Shown here: piece by piece, positions 1-10,602 of the stretch
Layout of the letters: every line of letters starts with the position of its first letter
Numbering within the stretch: position 1 is the first letter of the stretch
Assembly: GCA_023451825.1 (NCBI GenBank)
Contig: JAEXYA010000014.1
Location: forward strand, 78,347-142,346
Reading direction: 5' to 3'
Source: Pseudomonadota bacterium
GTDB taxonomy: Bacteria > Pseudomonadota > Alphaproteobacteria > Rhizobiales > Xanthobacteraceae
DNA: 64,000 nucleotides
The notes under the pieces: model-generated
Database searches by the model: none
What the model was told of the DNA's origin: nothing
The model's input: the letters and a program-made list of their open reading frames with translations, nothing else
Position numbers and translations under genes: made by a program

Positions 1-3000
1 TGCGAACGCTCATGATCACGCTACCCAACGGACCAAGCGTCATGTTGAGCATCAAATTCATTTCGTTGCGCAGCGCTTCGTGGAAGCCGTTGTCTTGCGG
101 CGACTGATAGTCGTCGGATTCCGGCAGGAATGCGCCGGAATAATATTTGATGTCCGCGACATTAATACCGACTGGGTAGTATACCGACGGCAACATGTCG
201 GGGTTGGCGCGTGACATGATCGTCTCGCTGAGCGTGACATTTTGGTCGGCGACGATGCGCAGTTCGGGGCGGCTGCCGGGCATTGTGAACAGACGGCCGA
301 GGCTGGTCACCGACCCGTTCAGGGCGGTGACACGCAGCATCGACGGATACAGATTGGTCGCCAGCTGGCCGATCAGCGAATAGTTGTATTCCTCATTACT
401 GTTGCCGAAGGGCATGACCAGGCCCTTCGACAGGAAGCGCCCCTGTTCGACCAGCGTGATATTGCCACCTGTCGAGACCAGATCAAGCGCCGTGCGGTCG
501 GTATAGCCGCTCATGAAGGCCGCGTAGCGATCGCCGCTGCCCGCAAACCAGGTCGAGTCCGCATTGAGCATCAACGGATCGAGCACCGTCTGCAGGCGCA
601 GATCGCCGGCGGTGCGGACCGTCATCGCCGCATCGCCGAGCGCAATCACCGGCGCGATATCATAGACCGTGGTCACGCTGGACGAAGTCACCGACACTGT
701 GCGGCCATTGGTGAACTCGCCGGCGGTGATCTCGCCGGCGCCGCCGCCGACATAATAGTAACCGGCACGGACCGCGCCGCCGGCACTGACATCCATCAGG
801 CCACCATTGCTGACATGCAGGACCTTCGCCTGCCCCGCAGTCAAGCCGCCGCTGACACGCCCGGTGGTGGGCAGCGCGACCAGCATATTGGTGAGATCGC
901 CCCCCGCCGACACCGCGACATTGCCGCCGCCAAGCGCGCCGACGCCCTGCGCGAACATGCTGAAATCGATCCACCACGACGACTGATGTCCGTTCAGATA
1001 CACGAAATTCAGGTCGGTCGTGCCGGTCTTCTTCAGCCACTCGACGAAGAGCTGGTTCTGATCCTTGAAGTAAGGATCGCTGGTGTTGCCGTCGCGCGCC
1101 GGAGCCAGCGCCGCGCTGGCGCTGCCCTGCACATCGATGCGCAGATTGCCGCCGTCGATGCCATAGATCGCCCCGGCGGGCGTGATGAAATCGGCCAGAA
1201 GCACGGTGTCCGCGCGGCCGGCGGTGTAGATCGACGACATATAGTCAGCCAGCACGAGATCGCGTCCCGCCTTGACGTCGAGATCCCCGGTGCCGGTGCG
1301 CACGACGCGGCCGTTACCCGCGGCACCGATGGTGAGCGTGCCAGTGCCGGCCGCCAATGCCGCGCCGGGCGTCAGCGCCAGTCCATTAGCCGAGGTCAGG
1401 TCGGCGCCGGCCACCAGCCGCAGGTTCCACGATTCCGCATCCTGCAGCCCGCCGCTGCGATCGGCCTGCGAGAAGCCGTCGCTGATATGACCGAGAATGG
1501 TGAGATTGCCGCCCGCCCGCAGGGTCAGCGTGCCCTGGCGGGCATTGGCACCGAAATCTGTGAACAGATTCCAATCGGAGCTGACCACCAGATCGCCCGC
1601 GCTGTCGATCTCGATGCCGGGCATCACAACGATATTCGATGGCAGGCCGAGGCCGGCCGCGATCGCCGTGGCATTATCCGCAAACATGTTGGCAGCCGTA
1701 ACCATGTCGGCACGCACGGTGTCGAAGGAATGCGCCGCATCGACCACGCCGACGCGAACGCCTTCCAGCACGGCCGATTGCGCGCCAACGATCCCCGTCC
1801 GCAGTTGCGCAACGTTAATGTTGACGCCATTCGGCGTATCGATCTGCGGCGCGCGCAGGCGCACGCGGCCGCCATTGGCCCCCGCCGCATCGGCGACATC
1901 GATGGTGCCGCCTTGCAGATCGAGCTGGCCATTGCGGGTTTCCAGCGTCACGCGGCCGCCGCCATAGCTGCCGGTGGCGCCGGCCAGCAGATGGGCCGAT
2001 CCCAGCATGGTCAGATTGCCACCGGCAAAGACCGAGATCGTTCCGCCATATTCGGCGCGCGCATCGATCAGGCCCGCCAGCGTGACCACGCCCTGGTCCG
2101 CCGACAGAATGAATTCGCCGACATTGGTGACGCCGTCGACCAGCACGTCGCCATTGCGCACGCGGATGTTGCGCGAGGTGGAGAAGCCCGCGGCATTCAG
2201 CACCTGACTGAGCGCTGCATAATCGGGCAGCGCGGCGATATCGAGGACGAAGGAGCCGCCCTTGCCGCTCGCGCTTGCCGCCGCATCGATGCGGCCGTCG
2301 AGTACGACCGTGCCGCCACCGGACGCAACAAGTGTCAGCTTGCCGGCATGGCCGCCGGCCGGATCGGCGGCGAGATTCAGCTGGCCGCCCGGCGACACCA
2401 CCACCGAACCCACAGCTGTCAGGGCGATGCTGCCCGCATCGGCAGCTTCGGTAACGTCGAAGAACTCCTTGCGGAAGCCGCTGACATCGATGACGCCGCC
2501 GGCGCCGACCACCACATTGCCGCCGGTGGCCGTCAGATTGACGGCGCCACCGCGTGCCACGATGCGGCTACCGAGATCAACCGAGGCGCCGGTGAGGTTG
2601 ATGCGCACACCGAGGCTGTCACCGGCATCGGCGTCGGCGCTGCCGCTGCCGATTACATGCAAGGCGCCTTGCGTGACCAGCGATTGAAAGGCACCGCCGC
2701 GCCCGGTGGCCAGCGGCGCTGCGAGGGTGACGTCTGCCTGCTGCGCGTCGATCGCGCCGTTGCCGCGGCCGGTGATCCGGGCGCTGCCTTCCAGCACAAC
2801 CGCATCGAAGCCCGTGATCGTCTTGCTGCCGCTACCGAGCACGATCTCCTCGCCGCGCAGATACAGCCGCGCATGGCCGGCGCCGGCAGGGCCGGCATAG
2901 GCCGCGCCGCTATTGTCCAGCGCAATGCTGCGTCCGCTGATCGTCACGGCGTCGGTACCATGACCGACAAAAGCGGCCGCATCGAGCGTAACCGTACCGC

Positions 3001-6000
3001 GGCCAGCATTGCCAAGATCGACTGAACTGAAGAAATCGATGCTGCTATAGCTGCGCAGCGTCAGCGCATCGGTATTCGCGAATTGCGACAGCGAGGCCGC
3101 ATCCAGCACCAGGCCGCCGGTGCCGCCGCCGAAGCCGATGCGCCCGCTGGCCAGCGACATCGCCGCCGCCGAGAGGCTGGCCGATCCCGCCACCAGCGTG
3201 TCCCGCGTGGCGTCGAGCATCAACGAGCTGCTGCCGGACAGAACCACATCCGCACCGACCGTGACGGTGCCGCCAATGGTCGTATCGACATTCTCGCGGA
3301 TCACCTTGACCGCATTGCCGACCGACACACGGACCAATGCGCCATAATCCTTCGACGGCGACAACAGGATATCGTTGTTCGGATTGCCGTCACTGATACC
3401 GCCGGGATCGCCATAGACCGCCTTGATCCGGGGAGCCATGACCAGATCGAGACTGTCCGTCTGCGGCGCGCCCTGCGCCCGCACCACACTGCCGTCATTG
3501 ATCGCGACGTTGTCGCTCGCGGCGAGCAGGATTTCCGCGCCGCTCAATGCATTGTCGGCATCGTTGCGAACGACGACATCGCTTGCGGTGACATCGATCT
3601 TGAGACCGCGCGCATCACCGCTGCGCATGCCACCGATCAGCAGGCTTCCTGCACCGAAATTGCTGAGCGAGCGCGCATCGATGATCAGATAGCCGGCCAG
3701 ATCGCTACGGTCCTGGACGGCGCCAAGAATCGCGATCTTCGCGCTGGCGATATCCACCAGACCACTTCGCCCGCCCGGCGCCGCCAACGACTGCAACTGG
3801 CCATCCAGCAGCAGATCCTGCGTCGCCTTGAAGACGACCGAGCCGCCGTCCATCGGCAATCGCGGCGTCAGCACGTCGATGCCCGTCAGCCGGTACTGGC
3901 TCAGCTTGAACGCCTCCGACTGGAAATAGGTGTTGGCATAGGCCTCGTTATATTCGCTGTAGCTGCGGATCACCTCGCCCGACATCACGCGCCACGTCGA
4001 GGACAACTGATCGCGGCCATCACCGAAGGCGTCGCCGCGATAGCCGGCGACGATCAGCGTGCCGTCGAGCATGGCCGACGATGCAAGTGGCGCGCTGCCT
4101 TCGGATCCCTTCACCATCGACACCGCATAGGCGCCGGGCAACAGTGCGTAACGCGCCGGTAGCAACGCGTACCAGCCAGCCGCGAGGCCGTTACCGCCGG
4201 CAAGCCAGACGCGTCCGAGCGAACTGGTGGCATTGCGCATCGCCGGCATGATCGCGAACATGCCGGACTGGTTCAGGATATCGCGCGAGCCGCCCGGGCC
4301 GGGTACGTGCTCCCATCCATAGAGATCGCCGCCGCCACGGATATCGACCACCGAACCGCTGCTGAGCCGCACATTCGGCGCATCCAGAATGATGCTCTTT
4401 TCCGGCAGGCTACTGAGTTTCGGCGCCGGTTCTACCTCGGTCGGCGCGGTGACGGGATCGAGCCAGAATTCATTGTTGCTCAACGTGCCATAAGGAAGCA
4501 CGAGACCATCACCCGAAACCGAGGTGATACTGCCTGCACCGAGCAGGATCTCGTTGCTGGCCTTGAAAACAATACGGCCGAACGGCGCGCGCACGACGCC
4601 GTTCTGGCGGATGGTCGGCGCTTCCAGCGTGAGCGAGCCGGCCACCGACAGCGGCAGACTCACATCGCCGTTGCGCTCGATCACCAATTCGGTGCCGGCG
4701 CTGATCGATGCTAGGATGCCGGTGGCCGGATAGAGCTGGCCGACCATCAGTTCGAGACGGCCATCGGCCGCGAGTGTCGACGACCGATTGTCGGTCAGAT
4801 TGGTCAGCAGCGCCCCCATCCGCAGTTCGCGGGCCACCAACTGGGTTTCGGCGAAGCCGTTAAATCCGGCATTCGTCACATCGATCAAATCCGCGGTGAT
4901 GACAAGGCGGCCGGTACCGGCAGGACCTGCCGATGCGGACTGAGCATTGAGCACCACATGAGGCGCCGACAGGCTGGCTGTGCCGGCGCCCACGCTGGCG
5001 ATCGGCGCAGCGACGGTGATCGATCGGCTGAAAGCCAGATCGGTCGCATCGATGACAACGGCCCCCTCGGTCGTCAGCGACAAATCGGCGAAGCCGCCAC
5101 CTTGCAGGCTGCGTGGCTGAATGTTGACGGTCTTCATCGCTGCCGCGCCGGCGAAAATCGGCCGGATATCGCTGCCGAGCAGCATGCCGAAATAGTCCAG
5201 CGTATCGTCCGTCCAGCCGAAATTGCGTGGATCGACTTCATTGCTACCGCCGCCGGCAGCCCGAGAGATGATTATTTTCGGTCCGCCTGGCAGCGCGTTG
5301 ACCAGATCCATCGTGAAAATCATCGAGCCTGGGCCGCCGAACAGCATACTGTAGTCGAAGCCGATCGCATCCTGCCAGTTCATGTCGCAGGTGCCAGTCC
5401 CCGCGCCGAAGCAGTCGGGATCAATCGATCCCAGAAGATTCTGCAGCGCCTGGCGCGGCGACCCGGCGTTGCCTGCAACGCTGATCGAGATCGATCCGCC
5501 GACAGCGCCCTTGCCGCCGGCGAAGCCACGGAATTGCCCGTCGATAGTCGCTCCACTCGCAGCGATCACGATCGAACCGCCATTGCTCGCCAGCGTCCGT
5601 GCCTCCCAGCGGCCGGAATCGGCGACCACATCGATTTCGCCGCTGCTGCCGGACACATCGATCAACGTGTCCTCGCCAATCTTCACATCGACCGCGGTGA
5701 TCGATACCACGCCGCCATCCAATATCTTGCCCGCACGCAATCCGTATTTGTCCGCGACCACCACAGCGGAGCCCCGCGCCAGCAGCTGCCCGCGATCGAT
5801 CAATTGCACCGAGCCGATATTGCTCGACAGGCTGATATTTCCCCCCGGCGCGTCCAGCGTGCCGCGGATGATCACGTCTCCCGCGATCTGCGGACCGCCG
5901 GCGAGATCGGGATGACCATTGGCCACGAGCGTGATGCTGCCGCCGACATCCGCGCGCAACACGGCGCCTTCACCGACGATGACGCTGTCGCCGGCAAGCG

Positions 6001-9000
6001 ACAGCGATGTCGGCTGATGCGTGCTGCGATCAACTGCCGGCAGAACCGTGATCTTGCCGAGATCCGACAGCCGTGTGCCGGAGGCGACGGCGGCAACATC
6101 GATGCTGCGGGTATCGATGCTGGCCGGCAGTTGCGCGATGGCGGCGCCGTCGGGGATGGTGATGATGCCCGTGGTTGTCAGGCTGAATGCGCGAAAACCG
6201 CGATCGGCAAACAGCCCGTCCGGGATCCATCCGATCGCCGGGTCGCTCGCCGCAATGCCGCCGACCTGAACCGATCCCGTAGTGATCACGGTCAGTATGC
6301 CGTCTGATGCAGCGGAATAGCCGCGCATGTCGAGGCCGGCCAGTTGCCCGATATCGTGGGGCGACAAAGACAGGACGCCGGCATCGCCGAATTTGAGCTT
6401 GGTCTTGTTGCTCGACAGGTCGTACCAGCCACCGCCGGAGACATCCAGCGTGAGCCCAGGTGCGAACTTGCCGGCGATCGTGATGCTGCCGCCGTTGATC
6501 AGCGGAGGCGCATCGCCGAGCGTCCCGTTGCGCCATTCCCCGCTGACATCGATGACGGCGGTCGCGCCATAATTCGCGTTGTCTGCACCGGCGAAACGGA
6601 CGGTACCGCCGGCGATGCGAATGCTGCCGTCGATGGCAAAGGTGGCAGGTCCGGATGTATTGGCGATGACGCCGAAGGTGGTGCCCGGCGCGAGCTCCAG
6701 CCGATCATCTTTGGCAAGAGTGAAACTGTTGCGCACGAACAGATTGAATGTCGACAGGCCCGACTGGGCAAGCACCTCGGCATCGAGATAGGTCTTCTTG
6801 ACCGGCTCGATCCAATTATCCGCAAAGTCCGGATCGAGCGGGAGATACTGCCCTGGATGATTCGGATCTTCGACCGGCGGCTTCAACGCCGGCGGCGCCC
6901 CCCAGCGCGGATCGAGCACCGCAGTCGCGGAGAAATCATCGGGCAGCAATTGGGGGGTGTCGGAGACAACGAGATCGCCGATCAGCCAGCGGCCATATTC
7001 ATCGCCGCCACCGCCGATGGTGATGCTGCCGCCCTTGGCGAGCTTGCCGGATGCGATCTGGCGCTCGCCATTGATGACGCCGCCCCAGTAGCTGCCGTCG
7101 AGCACCATGGCCGACGCCGCATACATGCGGATGGCGCCGGCATCGCGGCCTTCGACATAGCCGCGCTCAAAGCGGCGCGACTGGCCACGATCGAAAATCG
7201 TCATCCAGGTTTCGGTCAGGCGTGGATCGATTTTGCCCTGAACATTATGCGTGCGCGAGAATGAGCCCGCGACCCCCCCATAAAGCTGATCCGGCATCGC
7301 GTTGCCGATATCATAGATGCGGCCATCGGCGCCGAGCAGTTTGGTGGTGGTGATCCAGCCGTCCTGATAGCGTACCGAGCCACCCGCGACATCGATCAGC
7401 GAGCCTTGGCGGGTGATGATATCCCCGCTCGACTTGATGGTGATCGAGGCTTCCTTGACGCTGCCATCCGGCAGAGTGAGACGTCCGTTCGCGGATAGTT
7501 CGCCCAGCGTGGTGTTGCCGACGCCGATCCAGCCGGAGAAATCGCCGAGTGGTGTTCCCACCCATTTGCCCGGCGAACCCGAGACCCATTGCACATCGGC
7601 CATCGGCCCGTCGGTGAACAGGCCGCTCACACGCTTGTCCACGCTGACGGTTTTTCCGCGCAGCCATGAATCCCGATACAGCGGCGAATCGCGCAGTTCG
7701 TTGATACGGAATTCGCCCGTGACGACATTGCTCTCCATGGTGAGCAGGATATTCTGCAGACCGGCAACGCTGAGATAGGCATCTTCACCGATATAAACGC
7801 GGCTGCCGTCATACAGATTGTGCTCGCCCGTGATCGGTGTCTCGCCGACATCCGCCAAAGTGCTCGCCACTATGCTGATCTTGCCGGCGGGAACGATCAC
7901 GCTCGCGCGCGCCTCGATATCGATGAGCGTGCCGCGCATCTCGATGCGGCCGGGGCTGTAGCGGGTCGATAGCGACGATTGCTCGATCTCGCTGGTATCG
8001 GTGAGATCGGGCATTGCCGTGGTCACGCTGTCGGGTCCGAGAATGAGCGTTCCCGTTTTCCAGTATCGCAGCGGCGAGCCGGCCGAGATCGAGCTGGCAT
8101 ATGACATCATGCCGCCTTCGAAAGCGCGCAGGATAATGGAGCCATCGCGGTTGTTGAGCGCGGTCGAGGCTTCGAGCGCGCCGTTCTGGGTGATCTGGCG
8201 CGACATCAGCGTGATGTTGCCGTGGCTGGCCTGCACCATGCCATCATTGATCACGCTGTAGCCGACCGCCGCCGCGCGCGCCGTCATCTCGGGAAACACG
8301 ATATTCTGCAAATCGCCCGAGAAAGCATTGAGGTTCGAGAATTTGTCGAGCCGCGTGGCGGCCATCATGGCGTAGTAGTCGAACATCCAGCGCATCGGCG
8401 CCGAGACAGCGACTTCGAGGCCGCGGACGCCGCCGAACTTGTCGTCGATGAGATAGACCTGCTCACCCGCCGCCAGGATCACCTGGCCATCCGGCGCGGA
8501 GATGCGGCCCGCATTGATGACATGCGGCGCAAAGACCAGCGCCTTGCCGCCGCTCGCGGTGGTGATCTGCGCACCCGCAGCGATTGTCACGTCACCGGGG
8601 GCGTCGCCGATGGCCACACCCGCCACCTGCCCCGGCGCATTGAGGCCGAGATAGCTGAGCGGCTGCCCCTGGCCGAGATAGCCGAATTGCGGCTTGGCGA
8701 TCTTGCCGTTGCCCGACCCATCGTCATAGATCACGAGTTGCGCATTGATGCCGGCGCGGAACTGTTCATCCGACAGGCTCAGCGACGAAGCGACGAAACT
8801 GTTGACATTGACTTGGCTTGATCCGCCGAACACGATGCCGTTCTTGTTGACGACATAGACCTGCCCTTCGGCCTTGATGGTACCGAGAATGCGGCTCGGC
8901 GCCAGCGATGGATCGGTGACGCGGTTGAGCGCGATCCAGTTCGCCTGGTCGGTGCCGCCGGCGGTCTGATTGAAATAAACGTCGGTATCGCGGCCGACAT

Positions 9001-9487
9001 TGAAGCTCGACCAGTTCAGGATCGCCTTCTGCTCGGTCTGCTTGATCTCGACCTGGGTACGACCGCCGGCCACGCTTTGCTGCGGCAACTGCGCGCCGGT
9101 CCAGACGCCGGCCGTGGTCCCGGCACCTGGTGCCACGACCAGACCGCCGGCCTGCAATCCGTCTGGAACCGTGCCCGCATTGGCCAGCGCCGCGGCGCGC
9201 GCCGAATTCTGTGCAGCGCGCATGCTCTCCAGCGCCTGCGCCGCGCGGGCCATGGACGCGATCGCCTGCCGCGCCGCCGCGCTGCCCTGCTGAGCACTAG
9301 CTTGTGCCGCAGCCGCCGCGGCCGCCGTGGCCGCGGTCCCCGAGCTTCCGGCGCTTCCGCCGCCAAGGCTCCGCGCTTCGGCCATCGACGCGTGTCCGAG
9401 CAGCAGCGCGGCCGCGCTTGCTCCCACCAGCAGTCCGTGCCGATTGGCAAAGCGTTGAAAACGGCGAACGAAATTCGATGCGGGCAT
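1..9487 (-). CDS. Giant filamentous-haemagglutinin family exoprotein (TpsA-like), copy 1, C-terminus outside window
   Basis: The frame stays open from an ATG at 9487 to the left edge (at least 3162 codons), so the C-terminus is missing. The start is preceded by GAGAG at a proper distance. The N-terminus shows a signal peptide (about residues 1-38), an Ala-rich stretch (about 45-100), and then the haemagglutination/TPS domain with the phrases QVYVVNKNGIVFGGSSQVN and KAILNWSSFNVG. After that come thousands of residues of Gly/Ala/Val-rich beta-helix-like sequence. Around residue 1770 it has the family phrase ARYALLPGAY. Known of the family: such proteins are exported through the Sec system and then an outer-membrane TpsB pore, and act as adhesins or matrix proteins. 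It is the last gene of an STN-sigma-FecR-FHA cassette and parallels the protein at 40945-54027. No TpsB gene is visible. The function as an adhesin is inferred. Confidence 0.9.
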   Translation of the reverse strand, partial: MPASNFVRRFQRFANRHGLLVGASAAALLLGHASMAEARSLGGGSAGSSGTAATAAAAAAAQASAQQGSAAARQAIASMARAAQALESMRAAQNSARAAALANAGTVPDGLQAGGLVVAPGAGTTAGVWTGAQLPQQSVAGGRTQVEIKQTEQKAILNWSSFNVGRDTDVYFNQTAGGTDQANWIALNRVTDPSLAPSRILGTIKAEGQVYVVNKNGIVFGGSSQVNVNSFVASSLSLSDEQFRAGINAQLVIYDDGSGNGKIAKPQFGYLGQGQPLSYLGLNAPGQVAGVAIGDAPGDVTIAAGAQITTASGGKALVFAPHVINAGRISAPDGQVILAAGEQVYLIDDKFGGVRGLEVAVSAPMRWMFDYYAMMAATRLDKFSNLNAFSGDLQNIVFPEMTARAAAVGYSVINDGMVQASHGNITLMSRQITQNGALEASTALNNRDGSIILRAFEGGMMSYASSISAGSPLRYWKTGTLILGPDSVTTAMPDLTDTSEIEQSSLSTRYSPGRIEMRGTLIDIEARASVIVPAGKISIVASTLADVGETPITGEHNLYDGSRVYIGEDAYLSVAGLQNILLTMESNVVTGEFRINELRDSPLYRDSWLRGKTVSVDKRVSGLFTDGPMADVQWVSGSPGKWVGTPLGDFSGWIGVGNTTLGELSANGRLTLPDGSVKEASITIKSSGDIITRQGSLIDVAGGSVRYQDGWITTTKLLGADGRIYDIGNAMPDQLYGGVAGSFSRTHNVQGKIDPRLTETWMTIFDRGQSRRFERGYVEGRDAGAIRMYAASAMVLDGSYWGGVINGERQIASGKLAKGGSITIGGGGDEYGRWLIGDLVVSDTPQLLPDDFSATAVLDPRWGAPPALKPPVEDPNHPGQYLPLDPDFADNWIEPVKKTYLDAEVLAQSGLSTFNLFVRNSFTLAKDDRLELAPGTTFGVIANTSGPATFAIDGSIRIAGGTVRFAGADNANYGATAVIDVSGEWRNGTLGDAPPLINGGSITIAGKFAPGLTLDVSGGGWYDLSSNKTKLKFGDAGVLSLSPHDIGQLAGLDMRGYSAASDGILTVITTGSVQVGGIAASDPAIGWIPDGLFADRGFRAFSLTTTGIITIPDGAAIAQLPASIDTRSIDVAAVASGTRLSDLGKITVLPAVDRSTHQPTSLSLAGDSVIVGEGAVLRADVGGSITLVANGHPDLAGGPQIAGDVIIRGTLDAPGGNISLSSNIGSVQLIDRGQLLARGSAVVVADKYGLRAGKILDGGVVSITAVDVKIGEDTLIDVSGSSGEIDVVADSGRWEARTLASNGGSIVIAASGATIDGQFRGFAGGKGAVGGSISISVAGNAGSPRQALQNLLGSIDPDCFGAGTGTCDMNWQDAIGFDYSMLFGGPGSMIFTMDLVNALPGGPKIIISRAAGGGSNEVDPRNFGWTDDTLDYFGMLLGSDIRPIFAGAAAMKTVNIQPRSLQGGGFADLSLTTEGAVVIDATDLAFSRSITVAAPIASVGAGTASLSAPHVVLNAQSASAGPAGTGRLVITADLIDVTNAGFNGFAETQLVARELRMGALLTNLTDNRSSTLAADGRLELMVGQLYPATGILASISAGTELVIERNGDVSLPLSVAGSLTLEAPTIRQNGVVRAPFGRIVFKASNEILLGAGSITSVSGDGLVLPYGTLSNNEFWLDPVTAPTEVEPAPKLSSLPEKSIILDAPNVRLSSGSVVDIRGGGDLYGWEHVPGPGGSRDILNQSGMFAIMPAMRNATSSLGRVWLAGGNGLAAGWYALLPARYALLPGAYAVSMVKGSEGSAPLASSAMLDGTLIVAGYRGDAFGDGRDQLSSTWRVMSGEVIRSYSEYNEAYANTYFQSEAFKLSQYRLTGIDVLTPRLPMDGGSVVFKATQDLLLDGQLQSLAAPGGRSGLVDIASAKIAILGAVQDRSDLAGYLIIDARSLSNFGAGSLLIGGMRSGDARGLKIDVTASDVVVRNDADNALSGAEILLAASDNVAINDGSVVRAQGAPQTDSLDLVMAPRIKAVYGDPGGISDGNPNNDILLSPSKDYGALVRVSVGNAVKVIRENVDTTIGGTVTVGADVVLSGSSSLMLDATRDTLVAGSASLSAAAMSLASGRIGFGGGTGGLVLDAASLSQFANTDALTLRSYSSIDFFSSVDLGNAGRGTVTLDAAAFVGHGTDAVTISGRSIALDNSGAAYAGPAGAGHARLYLRGEEIVLGSGSKTITGFDAVVLEGSARITGRGNGAIDAQQADVTLAAPLATGRGGAFQSLVTQGALHVIGSGSADADAGDSLGVRINLTGASVDLGSRIVARGGAVNLTATGGNVVVGAGGVIDVSGFRKEFFDVTEAADAGSIALTAVGSVVVSPGGQLNLAADPAGGHAGKLTLVASGGGTVVLDGRIDAAASASGKGGSFVLDIAALPDYAALSQVLNAAGFSTSRNIRVRNGDVLVDGVTNVGEFILSADQGVVTLAGLIDARAEYGGTISVFAGGNLTMLGSAHLLAGATGSYGGGRVTLETRNGQLDLQGGTIDVADAAGANGGRVRLRAPQIDTPNGVNINVAQLRTGIVGAQSAVLEGVRVGVVDAAHSFDTVRADMVTAANMFADNATAIAAGLGLPSNIVVMPGIEIDSAGDLVVSSDWNLFTDFGANARQGTLTLRAGGNLTILGHISDGFSQADRSGGLQDAESWNLRLVAGADLTSANGLALTPGAALAAGTGTLTIGAAGNGRVVRTGTGDLDVKAGRDLVLADYMSSIYTAGRADTVLLADFITPAGAIYGIDGGNLRIDVQGSASAALAPARDGNTSDPYFKDQNQLFVEWLKKTGTTDLNFVYLNGHQSSWWIDFSMFAQGVGALGGGNVAVSAGGDLTNMLVALPTTGRVSGGLTAGQAKVLHVSNGGLMDVSAGGAVRAGYYYVGGGAGEITAGEFTNGRTVSVTSSSVTTVYDIAPVIALGDAAMTVRTAGDLRLQTVLDPLMLNADSTWFAGSGDRYAAFMSGYTDRTALDLVSTGGNITLVEQGRFLSKGLVMPFGNSNEEYNYSLIGQLATNLYPSMLRVTALNGSVTSLGRLFTMPGSRPELRIVADQNVTLSETIMSRANPDMLPSVYYPVGINVADIKYYSGAFLPESDDYQSPQDNGFHEALRNEMNLMLNMTLGPLGSVIMSVR

Positions 9488-9574
9488 GGCATACTCTCGG
9501 CGCAGGCAATGACGTGGCAGGATTGCACGCGGATGACATCCGTCGTCGACGATGCCCTTCCATTGCCATGAGAC

Positions 9575-9599
9575 TCGCCGACCGCCGGCACCGAAAAGA
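9575..9599 (-). promoter_or_regulatory. Candidate ECF-sigma promoter upstream of FHA copy 1
   Basis: Read on the minus strand this holds TCTTTTCGGT, then 10 bases, then GGCGA, directly followed by GTC. The same two blocks with the same 10-base spacing occur upstream of the second FHA gene (54107-54131). It lies about 90-110 bases before the ATG at 9487, between fecR and the exoprotein gene. The spacing between TTTTCGG and GTC is compatible with ECF -35/-10 elements. That the neighbouring ECF sigma factor uses it is inference. Confidence 0.5.
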
Positions 9600-9638
9600 A
9601 AGTTAAGAAATCAGGATCGCCGCGCGCAGCTTGTGGCG

Positions 9639-10601
9639 TCAGCTCAGAAACACCAGCCCGCCCGGCAGCGTGGTCACGGTTGCACCGAAAAGCTTCTGCA
9701 CTTGATCGACGATGCGATCGGCATTGCGCGTGCGCAAATTCGCGCTGAACAGCCGCTCGCCGAGCGCGGCATTGGTGACGACGATCCGGCCGTTTCGATA
9801 GCGATTGATCTCCGCCACCACATCGCGCAGCGGCACTGCGTGGAAGATCAGGAGATCGTCCTGCCAGGCCGTGACCACCGACGGGTCGATCATTGCCATC
9901 CGGCCGAGGCCGAACCGATCATAGGTCACCTGCCCGCGCGGCTGCAGCGCCACCGTTCGCCCCCCCGACGACACTTCGACCACACCTTCCACGCAAGTGA
10001 CGCAGACCGCGCGGCCGTCATTGCGAATGTTGAATTTCGCTTGGTTTCCGCGCGTCTCGCCGTGGCCGGCTGCGACCGTGACCGGCACCGTCGCGGCGCT
10101 CGAGATCATCGCCTCGCCGGAGATCAGTTCGATCTCGTTGCCGCTTCCCGCGCTGTCCCGCAGCGTGATGCTGGTCTGGGTGTTCAGTTCGACCGCGACA
10201 TTGCTCGCCAACGAAAACTGGCGCCGCTCGCCGGTCGATGTGCGATAGTCCGCAGTCATTTCCGAAAGCGAAGGCCACAGGCCCATCGGTGGCCGCACCA
10301 CGAGATAGGCCGCGCTCGCCGCCACCGCGGCGGCCGCGCCGCCGCTCAGCATTGCCCGCCGTGACAGGATGGTCGGGCCGGCGCGCTTTGCCGGCACAGC
10401 GCCTGCGAATGCATCGGGGCCGAGTGTCTCCCACATCCGCGTGGCGCGCCGGAATGCGTCTGCATGCGCCGGATCGCGATCGCACCACACCTTGCCGGCG
10501 CGCAAATCTTCGGGGGTCGCCTCACCCGAGGTGAAACGCACGAGCCAGTCGAGCGCTTCGCGCTCGATCCGCTCGCTGGCGTCCTGCACAAGCCGCGCCA
10601 T
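9639..10601 (-). CDS. FecR-family anti-sigma factor, copy 1
   Basis: A 320-residue inner-membrane anti-sigma regulator. Residues about 8-55 form the cytoplasmic sigma-binding segment typical of FecR (REALDWLVRFTSGEATPEDL; WCDRDPAHADAFRR). Residues about 77-100 form one membrane span (Ala-rich, ending YLVVRPP). The periplasmic FecR domain follows, and the C-terminus (ending TTLPGGLVFLS) resembles the small STN/secretin fold that contacts the signal receiver. In FecIR systems this protein holds the ECF sigma factor until the periplasmic signal arrives. The ATG at 10601 lies one base after the sigma stop, so the two are translationally coupled. It aligns end to end with the protein at 54160-55134. 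The protein partners are inferred from gene order. Confidence 0.93.
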   Translation of the reverse strand: MARLVQDASERIEREALDWLVRFTSGEATPEDLRAGKVWCDRDPAHADAFRRATRMWETLGPDAFAGAVPAKRAGPTILSRRAMLSGGAAAAVAASAAYLVVRPPMGLWPSLSEMTADYRTSTGERRQFSLASNVAVELNTQTSITLRDSAGSGNEIELISGEAMISSAATVPVTVAAGHGETRGNQAKFNIRNDGRAVCVTCVEGVVEVSSGGRTVALQPRGQVTYDRFGLGRMAMIDPSVVTAWQDDLLIFHAVPLRDVVAEINRYRNGRIVVTNAALGERLFSANLRTRNADRIVDQVQKLFGATVTTLPGGLVFLS

Positions 10602-10602
10602 T

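Noticed and set aside
242..3025. A 927-codon plus-strand frame opposite the FHA copy 1 gene
   Set aside because: It is rich in Arg, Ala, His, Gln and Asp in the pattern given by reading a GC-rich Gly/Ala/Val/Asp repeat gene in antisense; no domain is visible and the minus frame is clearly the FHA protein.
9300..9600. Short frames on both strands around the FHA copy 1 start
   Set aside because: They are out-of-frame readings of the Ala-rich N-terminal segment and its leader.
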